From Candidatus Woesearchaeota archaeon (GTDB lineage Archaea; Nanobdellota; Nanobdellia; Woesearchaeales; JACRKL01): a stretch of 17,625 nt of DNA. The stretch is taken from assembly GCA_016219795.1 (NCBI GenBank), contig JACRKK010000001.1:1-17625 (forward strand). Direction: 5' to 3'. How positions within the stretch are numbered: the first letter of the stretch is position 1; the number at the start of each line of letters is the position of its first letter. A program made the translations under genes and the position numbers. Positions 5,957 to 14,408 of the stretch are shown here, piece after piece. Below the pieces are notes generated by a model. It had not been told where the DNA came from and ran no database searches. It worked only from the letters and a program-made list of their open reading frames with translations.

Positions 5957-7753
5957 ATGGAAACACCAACAGCTGAAATGCTCTTTGAGGTTTCATGGGA
6001 AGTCTGCAACAAAGTAGGTGGCATCTACACCGTCGTCACCAGCAAAGCTGCGCTGATGAAACAAAATTATCCGTCTTACTTTCTCATTGGACCGTACTTT
6101 GAGAACAAGGCAAAGTTTGAGTTTGAAGAAAGCACTCCACCTGATGATTTTCAGTCCATTTTTGAACAACTCAAGCAGAAGGGAATCGTCTGCCATTTTG
6201 GAACTTGGCAGATCAAGGGGAACCCACAGGCAATTCTTATTAACTTCAGCGGTCTTATAGAAAAAAAGAACGAAATCAAGGGAAATCTGTGGAACAGTTT
6301 TCAGATTGATTCTCTCCATTCCTCCTGGGAATTTGAAGAGCCAGTTATCTGGTCCGTTGCCGTTGGCTACCTACTTGAGGCCATCACCCTTGCCAAACGC
6401 AAGAAAGTTGTGGCGCATTTCCATGAATGGCTTGCAGGAGCAGGGCTATTGTACCTCAAACAGCAAAAAATACCTGTGGCAACTGTGTTCACCACCCATG
6501 CAACCATGCTTGGCAGAAGCATTGCAGGGTCAGGTCAAGACCTCTACGGCATGCTTGACCATATGAATCCGGAAGAGCAGGCGTACCGCTTTGGTGTCCA
6601 AGACAAATTCCTGCTTGAGCGCGCCTGCGCAAGGGAAGCAGATATCTTCACCACCGTAAGCGAAATAACCGCACTGGAAGCGGAAAAGATCATCGGAAGA
6701 AAGCCAGAGGTGCTTGTCTTAAACGGCCTTGACATTGAAAAATTTCCGACGGTTGAGGAACTTGCCATCAAGCATGTCACCTGCCGAGAAAAGATAAAAG
6801 AGTTTCTGACCTTTCATTTTTTCCCCTATTACACCTTTGAGATTGACCAGACCCTCATCCTCTTCATTGTTGCACGCAACGAATTCCGAAATAAGGGGAT
6901 TGACGTCTTTGTCAGGTCGCTTGAGATGCTCAATGAAAAGCTCAAGGCTGAAGGCAGCACAATCAACGTCGCAGCATTCTTCTGGATTCCTCAAGAGACT
7001 AGGGGCATCAAGGTTGAGCTTCTGGAAAACAAAAATTTCTATAGGCACATTAAGAGCTTCATTGCAGCACACGGTGAGAATATCCTTCACAATCTGATGT
7101 ACGATATCATGTCGCATAAGGATATCTCCCGACAAACGCTCCTTACTGAAGATTTCTTGCAGGAGGTCAAACGCGATCTGATACACTTCCAGCGAAAGGG
7201 CAATCCACCTTTGGTAACCCATAACCTTGTCAATGAACCGAATGATGAAATTCTTGCAGCATTCAGACAACATAATCTCCAAAACAGGCAAGAAGACAAA
7301 GTGAAAATCATCCTGTATCCTGTCTATCTTGACTGTGATGACGGACTCATTGACTTGTCTTATTACGATGCTATGGCCGGCTGCCACCTTGGCATATTCC
7401 CGTCTTATTATGAACCGTGGGGCTATACCCCGCTTGAAGCAGCAGCAGTCGGCGTGCCATCCATCACTTCAGACCTTGCAGGTTTTGGCAGGTTCATCAG
7501 GCAGTACCAGAAGAGAGGCATGGATGAAGGTATCTTTGTCATCTCAAGATATGGCAAGGGTTTTGATGCTGCCTGTGAAGAAATGGCAGGCCTCATGGAT
7601 GCATTTGTCCATAGAGATAAAAGGCAGCGCAATCGCAACAAGCTTCGCGCAAAAGAGCTGTCCGGTTTTGCTGACTGGAATGAGCTTGTTGACAATTATA
7701 TCCGGGCACATAACCTTGCAGTCGGAAAATGCAGCGAGCGCTGCAAACGTTAA
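5957..7753 (+). CDS. Glycogen synthase, GT3 family (eukaryote-like)
   Basis: A 598-aa cytosolic glycosyltransferase that extends alpha-1,4-glucan chains from a nucleotide-sugar donor. It belongs to the GT3 type of fungi and animals and not to bacterial GlgA (GT5). Evidence in order: LFEVSWEVCNKVGGIYTVV near residues 9-27 (donor loop); HFHEWLAG at 154-161; FTTHATMLGR; TTVSEITALEAEKIIGRKP followed by VLNGLDIEKF; and PSYYEPWGYTPLEAAAVG at 482-499 carrying the catalytic E-x7-E pair (Glu486, Glu494). An Arg-rich helix (HRDKRQRNRNKLR, residues 552-564) then ends in LSGFADW. It sits where eukaryotic enzymes carry the arginines that sense glucose-6-phosphate and phosphorylation. The phosphorylated N- and C-terminal tails of the animal enzyme are absent. 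It is the first gene of an operon with the debranching enzyme, which starts 8 nt after its stop. Confidence 0.93.
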   Translation: METPTAEMLFEVSWEVCNKVGGIYTVVTSKAALMKQNYPSYFLIGPYFENKAKFEFEESTPPDDFQSIFEQLKQKGIVCHFGTWQIKGNPQAILINFSGLIEKKNEIKGNLWNSFQIDSLHSSWEFEEPVIWSVAVGYLLEAITLAKRKKVVAHFHEWLAGAGLLYLKQQKIPVATVFTTHATMLGRSIAGSGQDLYGMLDHMNPEEQAYRFGVQDKFLLERACAREADIFTTVSEITALEAEKIIGRKPEVLVLNGLDIEKFPTVEELAIKHVTCREKIKEFLTFHFFPYYTFEIDQTLILFIVARNEFRNKGIDVFVRSLEMLNEKLKAEGSTINVAAFFWIPQETRGIKVELLENKNFYRHIKSFIAAHGENILHNLMYDIMSHKDISRQTLLTEDFLQEVKRDLIHFQRKGNPPLVTHNLVNEPNDEILAAFRQHNLQNRQEDKVKIILYPVYLDCDDGLIDLSYYDAMAGCHLGIFPSYYEPWGYTPLEAAAVGVPSITSDLAGFGRFIRQYQKRGMDEGIFVISRYGKGFDAACEEMAGLMDAFVHRDKRQRNRNKLRAKELSGFADWNELVDNYIRAHNLAVGKCSERCKR

Positions 7754-7761
7754 TACTCGTT

Positions 7762-9570
7762 ATGGAAATTACTCACACCAACGGAAACGAAATACTATCC
7801 CAGAACGTCCCAGGCCAGGCTGCATTCCTTCTCACCAACAGGAGTGGCGGGTTCTATGCTGGTGGTCTTCCTAGCAGGTATAGCGGTTTATTCTTTGATG
7901 TGGGGGGGAGATTGCTTAAGGTAGTGGATGATATTCTTGTAGATGGAAACTACACAGCAATCACCTGTGCAAAGAATACCATCACCCGGCGTTTGGGCAA
8001 GCAGAATGAATGTTTCTGGATGCCAAACGCAAACAATATTCTAATTTATGAACAGGACACTCCAAGAAAAGCAGGCATATTTCTTGACGTGCGTCACCCT
8101 TACGATGACAGGCAATGGGGCAGACAATATGAGATGGAAGAATATCCTGGTGGTATTATCATCCATTATACGAAGGTGGGCGATAGCAGGGATGGTGATG
8201 CTTATTTAGGAACCGAATACGAAATGTTTATCGTAATTCGTGCAGACAAAGGAACGTGCATCCCCATCCGCCAGTGGATCAAAAAAGAGTACTCATTTGA
8301 CGCTGCCCGCAAAGCAAGCATAACCACACGGTACGTGTTTCATGCAGCAGATATCAGAGCAAAACAGGTGGTCATTGCGTGTGCAGCAACAAAAGAAGAA
8401 GCAATTGCTCTGGCTGCGCAATTTCCTGATAAACAAGATGATTTCACATCACCATCATTCCTCTGCAAAAATAATGAGCAGCGTATGGCATCCCTATGCG
8501 CAGCGCAGAGTCTTCGTTCACTACAGGTGAACGGCAGTAGTATATACGCCGGTCTTCCCTGGTTCTTCCAGTTCTGGTCACGGGATGAAGCGATATGTCT
8601 TGGGGCTCTGCTTTTGCTTAACGAAGTGGACCTTGCAAAATCGATCCTTATGAAACAGCTGCACAGCATTGAGCATGACGGCAGGCTTGCTAACCGCATC
8701 CCGCCGACGCCAACCGGTTCAGCAGATGCAATAGGATGGCATTTCCGGCGCTGGCTTGATTTTGCCAGATATATGAGACAGCAGAAACGGGACAATGTGT
8801 TATTTGACAAGCATTGCTGGGACAGTATCCTTGCCAAACTTTCGTCAGTAGTTTCCCAATATGAACAGAACTATTGTAGGGATGGATTTTTCTTTAACAA
8901 TCCAAAAGAGACATGGATGGACAGCGTTGACCGAAGCGGAGTACGCTTGGAAGTACAGGCGCAGGCTGTAGGGATGTATGAATGCATGTACGAGCTTACC
9001 TTGGATACTAGATATGCCCAAAAAAAAGAAGCTCTTCTTAAGAGGATAAAATCCTCGTTTTGGAATGGGACCATACTTGCTGACGGACTGGAAGACTGGA
9101 CAGTCCGGCCAAACCTCTTTATCGCAGCATATCATGCGCCCAAACTTCTCACATCTGAAGAATGGGTGCGCTGTTTTGAGTTCGCGCTGCAAAAACTCTG
9201 GCTGCCATGGGGAGGAATAGCAACTATCGATACCCACGATTCACGTTTCTGTGACAACCACACTGGAGAAGATGCACGGAGTTACCATAATGGTGACTCG
9301 TGGTTCTGGCTCAATAATCTGGCTGCCATGGTGCTCTGGAAAACAAACAGAAAAGTATTTAAAAGATATATTAAGATAATACTTCACGCTTCCACCACTG
9401 ACATTTTGTGGAGCGGATGTGCAGGCCACCACAGCGAATTAAGTTCAGCTGGGCATCAGGCTGCCGAAGGGTGCCTATGTCAAGCATGGAGCAGTGCATT
9501 ATACCTTGAGCTATTGCACGAACTGACGGACGTTTATCGCAATCAAAAAGAGGGAACCAAGAATGGCTGA
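7762..9570 (+). CDS. Glycogen debranching enzyme (GDE C-terminal/GH133-like amylo-alpha-1,6-glucosidase)
   Basis: A 602-aa enzyme predicted to hydrolyse alpha-1,6 branch points of glycogen. The N-terminal beta-rich domain opens with FLLTNRSGGFYAGG and the SRYSGLFF block, as in archaeal and bacterial debranching enzymes. The (alpha/alpha)6 catalytic barrel shows GLPWFFQFWSRDE at 264-276, ANRIPPTPTGSADAIGW, TWMDSVDRSGVRLEVQAQA (Trp385, Asp387), YHNGDSWFWL from 508, and a C-terminal GCLCQAWSSALYLELL. A start at ATG 7729 is possible and would overlap the synthase by 25 nt. I prefer ATG 7762 because family members begin close to this point. No transferase (GH13) half is present, so a separate 4-alpha-glucanotransferase would be needed for full debranching. 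It is followed by the ATPase with an 8-nt overlap. Confidence 0.92.
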   Translation: MEITHTNGNEILSQNVPGQAAFLLTNRSGGFYAGGLPSRYSGLFFDVGGRLLKVVDDILVDGNYTAITCAKNTITRRLGKQNECFWMPNANNILIYEQDTPRKAGIFLDVRHPYDDRQWGRQYEMEEYPGGIIIHYTKVGDSRDGDAYLGTEYEMFIVIRADKGTCIPIRQWIKKEYSFDAARKASITTRYVFHAADIRAKQVVIACAATKEEAIALAAQFPDKQDDFTSPSFLCKNNEQRMASLCAAQSLRSLQVNGSSIYAGLPWFFQFWSRDEAICLGALLLLNEVDLAKSILMKQLHSIEHDGRLANRIPPTPTGSADAIGWHFRRWLDFARYMRQQKRDNVLFDKHCWDSILAKLSSVVSQYEQNYCRDGFFFNNPKETWMDSVDRSGVRLEVQAQAVGMYECMYELTLDTRYAQKKEALLKRIKSSFWNGTILADGLEDWTVRPNLFIAAYHAPKLLTSEEWVRCFEFALQKLWLPWGGIATIDTHDSRFCDNHTGEDARSYHNGDSWFWLNNLAAMVLWKTNRKVFKRYIKIILHASTTDILWSGCAGHHSELSSAGHQAAEGCLCQAWSSALYLELLHELTDVYRNQKEGTKNG

Positions 9571-12208
9571 AGCATATTATAGACAAACTACCGCAGAGGT
9601 CTTTGCAACATTTCATACTTCTCCAGACGGTTTGTCATCAGCAGAAGCAGCAAAAAGATTGCAGGAATACGGATCCAATTCTCTCCAAAAAGACAAGAAA
9701 TTCAAACTTCTTCCCCTATTTATAGACCAGTTCTCCAATGCCTTGTCGCTCTTGTTGCTTGGAGCAGCCATCCTTGCGCTTATTTTAGGGGAGCGTCTGG
9801 AAGCCATAGGCATGTTTGCTATTCTCCTCATCAATGCATTCTTAGGCTTCTTTCAGGAAGCACATGCAGAGAAGATATTGGAGTCTCTTGCAAAGATTAC
9901 TGCACTCCATGCAAAAGTCATGCGAGACGGAAAAGAGATTACGATTCCTACGGCAAACCTTGTTCCTGGAGATTTTATTATTCTTGAGGCAGGAAGCATT
10001 GTACCGGCTGACGCAAGGCTTCTTGAAGCAGTTGCTCTTGAAATCAATGAAGCATCATTGACCGGCGAGTCAATGCCCTCGGCCAAGGATCCCCAAACAA
10101 TGAAAAAAGAGGTCCTGATAACTGAGCAGAGCAATATGGTTTTTTCCGGAACGGTTGTCATGTTTGGCTATGGGAAGGCTGTCGTAACATTGACGGGAAT
10201 GAAAACCGAATTTGGAAAGATTGCCCAGTCACTCAAAGAAGAAGCGCAGGATGCATCACCCCTGCAACAGCAATTCCAGAAACTTGCACGTCAGATTGGT
10301 ATTATTGCAGTCGTCATGATTTCTCTTGTTTTGCTGATAGGAGTCATGCAGGAGATTCCTTTTTTCACTATGCTCCTCCTTGCGCTTTCCCTTGCGGTTG
10401 CCACCATTCCTATTGCGCTTCCCACAGTTGTTACCATCGGCTTATCCCTTGGAAGCATGACCCTCTCTAAATGCAATATGCTGGTTCGCAAACTTACGGC
10501 AGTGGAGACCTTAGGCTCCACAACCATCATCTGCACAGACAAGACCGGTACCCTCACCAAGAACAGGATGGAAGTGCGTGTACTCTATGATGGAAGGGAT
10601 CTCGAGCAAAAGAGTAATGGTTTTTACCATAAAGGAAAAGTTGTGCCTCCTGAATCCATAGAGATGCTTGCACGCATAAGCTTGCTCTGCAACAATGCAC
10701 ATAAAGCAGTAGAAGACGGCAAAGAGCGATGGGAAGGAAATGCCACAGATATTGCGCTTGCGTCTTTTGCAGCTCCCTTTAGACCCAAATATAGTACGTT
10801 TAAGAGAATAAAAGAATTCCCCTTTGAGCGGGAACGCAAAAGGGTATCTTTTGTTTATCAATATGGAAAAAAAAAAGAGGTCTATGCCAAAGGTGCTCCG
10901 GAAGCTATGCTTCCTGCATGCACATTCATACGTGACGGAAAAACAGTGCGAAAGCTCACTTCTTCTGAACGAAAACGTATTCTTGCAAAAACAGAAGAAT
11001 ATGCAAAAAATGCGCTGCGGGTTATTGCTCTTGCCTATAAAACCTGTCCGGCCAAGATACCCCTCAAAGCAGAAGGTATGGAAAAAGACCTTATTTTTGT
11101 CGGCCTTGTAGGGCTGATGGATCCTCCAAGGGATGAAGTGCCTACTGCGATCCAGGAATGCTATGCTGCAGGCATCCAAGTGATGATGATCACAGGAGAC
11201 CATCCAGCAACAGCAAAAGCCATTGCTGCCCTCATAAACCATGCGGTTGCGGATGAAGAAATAATTACCGGAGATGAGATTGAGAAGATGAGTGATGACC
11301 ACCTTCTTGCAATAATCCACCAGATTAAGATTATTGCACGGGCACTTCCTGCACATAAATTAAGAGTGGTGCATGCACTCCAGAAGAAAGGCCATGTTGT
11401 TGCCATGACAGGAGATGGTGTGAATGATGCACCGGCAATACGGCGGGCTGATGTGGGAATCAGTATGGGCATCACGGGTACTGATGTCACTAAACAGAGT
11501 TCCCATGGGATCCTTTTAGACGACAATTTTGCTTCCATCGTTGCATCTGTCCGGGAAGGAAGAACAGTATATGACAAGATGATTAAGTCTGCAAAATATC
11601 TTCTTTCATGTAATGTTGGGGAGATATTTACCATCCTTTTCTCACTTCTGCTTTTCTTGCCATTGCCGCTCCTCCCCCTTCAGATTCTAATGATCAACGT
11701 ATTGACTGATGCTATCCCTGCTGTCGGGCTTGCTCTTGAAAAGTCAGAGGAGACGGTGATGAAGAAGAAACCACGCCAGAAGAACCAATACCCTCTTACA
11801 AGAAAGGATGTCTTCCTCCTCCTCTTCTTTGGCCTTGTGATGTGCGTGGGGACGCTCTTGGTCTTCTATTGGAATCTTCCCAATCTTCCGAAAGCAAGAA
11901 CGATTGCATTTACTACGCTCGTGTTTTTCCAGCTGTTTGCTGTGCTCAGCAGCAGGTCGTTTGCCCCCGCATGGATGCCCTCCAAACTCTTTTCCAATAT
12001 GTGGCTTTGGGGCGGAGTCTGTCTTGCCATAGGATTACATCTGATGGTGGTTTACACACCGTTTTTCCAGGGTGTTTTTGGTACCGTGGCATTAAGTGGT
12101 TTTGAGCTTTTGGAGGTTACTGCTGTTGCAACCCTTGGTTTTATTATCATGGAGGCAAGCAAGCTTTTCCTAAAAGATGCTGAACCTAGAACCATTCCTT
12201 CTTCTTGA
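9563..12208 (+). CDS. P-type cation-transporting ATPase (P2-like) with an unusual TM4 motif
   Basis: An 881-aa membrane ATPase. The N-terminal cation-ATPase domain (GLSSAEAAKRLQEYGSN) is followed by TM1-2, the actuator domain with TGES (167-170), TM3-4, the phosphorylation site DKTGTLT with Asp326, KGAPE (443-447) in the nucleotide domain, MITGDHP (Asp546), MTGDGVNDAP (615-624), and then six C-terminal TM segments. TM5 (SCNVGE, Asn684 and Glu687) and TM6 (NVLTD, Asn712, Thr715, Asp716) keep the Ca2+-ATPase ion-site residues. TM4 reads TIPIALPT instead of the PEGLP of Ca2+ pumps, so the TM4 glutamate is missing. The TM4 form recalls plasma-membrane H+-ATPases. The transported ion is therefore uncertain (Ca2+, H+, Mg2+ or other). 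GAGGG, about eight bases ahead of the ATG, is a likely ribosome-binding site. A run of ten A at 10867-10876 lies in frame. Confidence 0.93.
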   Translation: MAEAYYRQTTAEVFATFHTSPDGLSSAEAAKRLQEYGSNSLQKDKKFKLLPLFIDQFSNALSLLLLGAAILALILGERLEAIGMFAILLINAFLGFFQEAHAEKILESLAKITALHAKVMRDGKEITIPTANLVPGDFIILEAGSIVPADARLLEAVALEINEASLTGESMPSAKDPQTMKKEVLITEQSNMVFSGTVVMFGYGKAVVTLTGMKTEFGKIAQSLKEEAQDASPLQQQFQKLARQIGIIAVVMISLVLLIGVMQEIPFFTMLLLALSLAVATIPIALPTVVTIGLSLGSMTLSKCNMLVRKLTAVETLGSTTIICTDKTGTLTKNRMEVRVLYDGRDLEQKSNGFYHKGKVVPPESIEMLARISLLCNNAHKAVEDGKERWEGNATDIALASFAAPFRPKYSTFKRIKEFPFERERKRVSFVYQYGKKKEVYAKGAPEAMLPACTFIRDGKTVRKLTSSERKRILAKTEEYAKNALRVIALAYKTCPAKIPLKAEGMEKDLIFVGLVGLMDPPRDEVPTAIQECYAAGIQVMMITGDHPATAKAIAALINHAVADEEIITGDEIEKMSDDHLLAIIHQIKIIARALPAHKLRVVHALQKKGHVVAMTGDGVNDAPAIRRADVGISMGITGTDVTKQSSHGILLDDNFASIVASVREGRTVYDKMIKSAKYLLSCNVGEIFTILFSLLLFLPLPLLPLQILMINVLTDAIPAVGLALEKSEETVMKKKPRQKNQYPLTRKDVFLLLFFGLVMCVGTLLVFYWNLPNLPKARTIAFTTLVFFQLFAVLSSRSFAPAWMPSKLFSNMWLWGGVCLAIGLHLMVVYTPFFQGVFGTVALSGFELLEVTAVATLGFIIMEASKLFLKDAEPRTIPSS

Positions 12209-13127
12209 AGTAGAAAAGCATGACGATGGAGAGCGCAAGCATTGCCAGAATCATCACCCAAAACCCATATTGAAACTGTGAACCAGGCAAGTGGACAAAA
12301 TTGGTACCATAAATGCTTGAGATGGCTGTAAGCGGCAGTGCAATAGTTGCAAAGATGCTGAGCACTTTCATGACTTCGTTCATATTATTGGAAACAGAGG
12401 ACATATAGACATCAAAGGTGTTTGCAACCGCTTCCCTATAATTATCGACGGTATCAGAGACCCTAATGGTGTGGTCATAGGCGTCTCTAAAATAGGGGAT
12501 GGACTTGCGGGTGATAAATCGGTGCTCATTTTTGGCGAGGTATGACGTTTTCTCTCTTTGGTGGAATGCAATTTTTTTTATTTCTGTGAGCTGGCGTTTC
12601 AGCCGTAGAATCTCTTCCATGATTTTGGGATGGGGTTTTTTGGTCACTTGTTCTTCAAGTGCTTCGATATGAATGTCTATTTCCTCAAGAACCGGGAAGA
12701 AGTTTTCAATTTCCTGATTCAACATCCAGTGGAACAGAAAGTCAGGACCCCTCTGGAGAAGCTTTCCTGCCCTTTGCGAATCTTTGAGAAGTGCAGTAGT
12801 AGTGGGAATCTCTTTTTCATGATTAGATATCACGAAATTTGCGCCAATGGCAAAATCAATGTCCATCATGCTGATGGTCTCATTTTTCTGTATCCCATAG
12901 AAAACGCAGAATAAGTAGTTATTGAACTCTTCAATCTTAATGCGGGTCTTGCTATGCAGCATATCTTCTGTAGTCAGAGGATGGAGGTCAAAGGTATCCT
13001 GCAAAAGCTTTGCTTCTTCATGCGTTATGCTTGTAGCATCTATCCAGAGCCTTTTGTTCTTTATCTTCGGCAACTGAGCCGATGTTGCAGTCTTGAGCAT
13101 CTTGTCCAGATAATGGATGGTGAGCAT
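12186..13127 (-). CDS. corA: CorA-family divalent-cation channel with GTN in place of GMN
   Basis: A 313-aa membrane protein of the CorA Mg2+/Co2+ channel family, which forms pentamers. A soluble alpha/beta N-terminal domain is followed by long helices (about residues 140-253, rich in Glu/Lys), then TM1 (about 254-273), the pore loop YGTNF (273-277) and TM2 (about 287-306), and a basic tail KKKEWF. The signature GMN of the family is GTN here. The open frame reaches 13367, but it would cross the Nudix gene. I choose ATG 13127 because it begins MLTIHYLD and lies 22-30 nt from a TATA box. The 3' end overlaps the P-type ATPase stop region by 23 bp on the opposite strand. Confidence 0.9.
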   Translation of the reverse strand: MLTIHYLDKMLKTATSAQLPKIKNKRLWIDATSITHEEAKLLQDTFDLHPLTTEDMLHSKTRIKIEEFNNYLFCVFYGIQKNETISMMDIDFAIGANFVISNHEKEIPTTTALLKDSQRAGKLLQRGPDFLFHWMLNQEIENFFPVLEEIDIHIEALEEQVTKKPHPKIMEEILRLKRQLTEIKKIAFHQREKTSYLAKNEHRFITRKSIPYFRDAYDHTIRVSDTVDNYREAVANTFDVYMSSVSNNMNEVMKVLSIFATIALPLTAISSIYGTNFVHLPGSQFQYGFWVMILAMLALSIVMLFYFKKKEWF

Positions 13128-13148
13128 GGCATCTTCTGAATCAATAAG

Positions 13149-13157
13149 ATATATATA
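13149..13157. promoter_or_regulatory. Shared TATA box between corA and the Nudix gene
   Basis: ATATATATA lies about 26 nt upstream of corA ATG 13127 on one side and about 27 nt before Nudix ATG 13180 on the other. The sequence is nearly symmetrical, and no second A/T-rich box is visible in this 52-bp gap, so it may drive both genes as leaderless messages. Confidence 0.55.
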
Positions 13158-13179
13158 CCTTTCCAAAATGAAAGGGATT

Positions 13180-13584
13180 ATGGAACAAAAAACGCTTCTT
13201 GTGGTGGCAGGGATTGTGCAGAAAGGCAAGAAAGTGCTTATTGCACAGAGGATGCAGGATACGCAAAACGATCCCCTCAAATGGGAGTTTCCCGGTGGCA
13301 AGGTCGAACTTCTGGAGGACCCCAAAACGGCCATCAGGCGGGAACTGCAGGAGGAGCTGGGAATCACGGTCAGCGTAGGCGAGCTGTTTGATTATGTTTC
13401 CTATATATACAAGCGCAAAGGGAAGAAACATCACGTGGTAGTCTTATTCTTTCTCTGCACAACACACAAGGAGCCCAAATGCGTTGGCTGCGAGCAGGTC
13501 AGATGGGTGCTTCCCAAGGACCTCTTCAGCTATGATTTTGTGGCTGCTGATGTGAAAATCCTCAAAAAGCTGGGGGCAAAATAG
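13180..13584 (+). CDS. Nudix hydrolase (MutT-like)
   Basis: A 134-aa soluble protein with a complete Nudix box GX5EX7REUXEEXGU at residues 40-62 (second Gly of PGGKVELLE, then RRELQEELGI). This binds Mg2+ and cleaves nucleoside diphosphates linked to another group. The opening LLVVAGIVQKGKKVLIAQR and WEFPGGKVE resemble 8-oxo-dGTP-type MutT enzymes, so nucleotide-pool cleaning is the likeliest role, but the substrate cannot be fixed. ATG 13180 is preferred over the in-frame ATG 13168 and upstream codons because of the TATA spacing and an AAAGGGA just before it. The alpha/beta hydrolase gene follows after its own promoter. Confidence 0.9.
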   Translation: MEQKTLLVVAGIVQKGKKVLIAQRMQDTQNDPLKWEFPGGKVELLEDPKTAIRRELQEELGITVSVGELFDYVSYIYKRKGKKHHVVVLFFLCTTHKEPKCVGCEQVRWVLPKDLFSYDFVAADVKILKKLGAK

Positions 13585-13591
13585 CCTAAAA

Positions 13592-13599
13592 TTTTATAA
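13592..13599 (+). promoter_or_regulatory. TATA box of the alpha/beta hydrolase gene
   Basis: TTTTATAA starts 31 nt before ATG 13623, a leaderless spacing. It lies 8 nt after the Nudix stop codon. Confidence 0.55.
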
Positions 13600-13622
13600 A
13601 ACAATCCATCTTCGCTTGCCTT

Positions 13623-14408
13623 ATGGGGGAAGAGGTCTTTTTTAGGAACAGAAATGGCCATAAACTATGGGGGGAATTTTCAGGAAATCCTGCTCCAGAT
13701 GGGCCCCTTGTCGTGCTTGCCCATGGACTAGCGCAGCAGAGTGAGCATCCTATTATCACGGGCCTTGAGCAAGCACTTAATGGAGAGGGTATAGCTACAG
13801 TACGCTTTGATTTTGCCGGCCATGGAAAAAGCGAGGGGGATTTTGCTGACACCACGCTTTCAGGTGGCGTGGAGGATACAGTACTTGTTCTTCGTGTGCT
13901 GAAGGAAATAGGTTACCAGCATCTTGGCTTTGCCGGTTTTAGCTATGGTGGGGCCGTAGGCCTGCGGGTAGCAGCGCAATATCCCCTGAAAGCAGCTGCC
14001 TTAGTCTCCGCGGTTCCGGATTACAAAGAACCTATCAAGCGCTATGTCCGATTTACTCAAGGCAGTAAAGCGTTTGCGAATTGGCAAGAAACCGGAATGG
14101 GTGATTATGTTGTTGATCCCACGGTAGTGGAAAGAGAGACCAGACCCCTCAGATTCTCATTTTATACTGATGCAGAACAACAGGTGTTCACACCTGAACA
14201 TGCACAACAACTCCAGTGCCCTGTCCATCTTATCCATGGGAGGCGGGATCCCTTAGTGCGGGCAGCACAGATTGAGGCATTGCAAGGAAAGCCAAGAATT
14301 ACTCTTGATGTTATCCCTGGCGCAGACCATTCGTATTCCAACGGCACCCGTGATCAGATGATGCAGTCTGCTGTTGGTTTTCTTATGAAGTACTTAAAAC
14401 CAAGCTAA
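13623..14408 (+). CDS. Alpha/beta hydrolase (serine esterase/lipase-like)
   Basis: A 261-aa soluble alpha/beta hydrolase. The oxyanion-hole motif AHGLAQQ (about 33-39) precedes RFDFAGHGKSEG. The nucleophile elbow GFSYGG carries Ser107, and the remaining triad members appear as Asp209 in IHGRRDPLV and His236 in GADHSYS. There is no signal peptide or membrane anchor, so it acts in the cytoplasm. Relatives include esterases and serine aminopeptidase-like (Hydrolase_4) proteins; the substrate cannot be named from sequence. Its stop codon overlaps the convergent MarC-family gene by 4 bp. Confidence 0.9.
   Translation: MGEEVFFRNRNGHKLWGEFSGNPAPDGPLVVLAHGLAQQSEHPIITGLEQALNGEGIATVRFDFAGHGKSEGDFADTTLSGGVEDTVLVLRVLKEIGYQHLGFAGFSYGGAVGLRVAAQYPLKAAALVSAVPDYKEPIKRYVRFTQGSKAFANWQETGMGDYVVDPTVVERETRPLRFSFYTDAEQQVFTPEHAQQLQCPVHLIHGRRDPLVRAAQIEALQGKPRITLDVIPGADHSYSNGTRDQMMQSAVGFLMKYLKPS

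Noticed and set aside
6719..7387. 222-codon minus-strand frame inside the glycogen synthase gene
   Set aside because: The plus strand encodes conserved GT3 segments throughout; the antisense frame is a by-product of codon usage.
10867..10876. Run of ten A in the ATPase gene as a programmed frameshift site
   Set aside because: The zero frame continues through conserved KGAPE and MTGDGVNDAP motifs. The alternative frames give no useful product.
10511..11356. 281-codon minus-strand frame inside the P-type ATPase gene
   Set aside because: It is very rich in Cys and Phe, has no promoter, and is opposite the nucleotide-binding domain, so it is a shadow.
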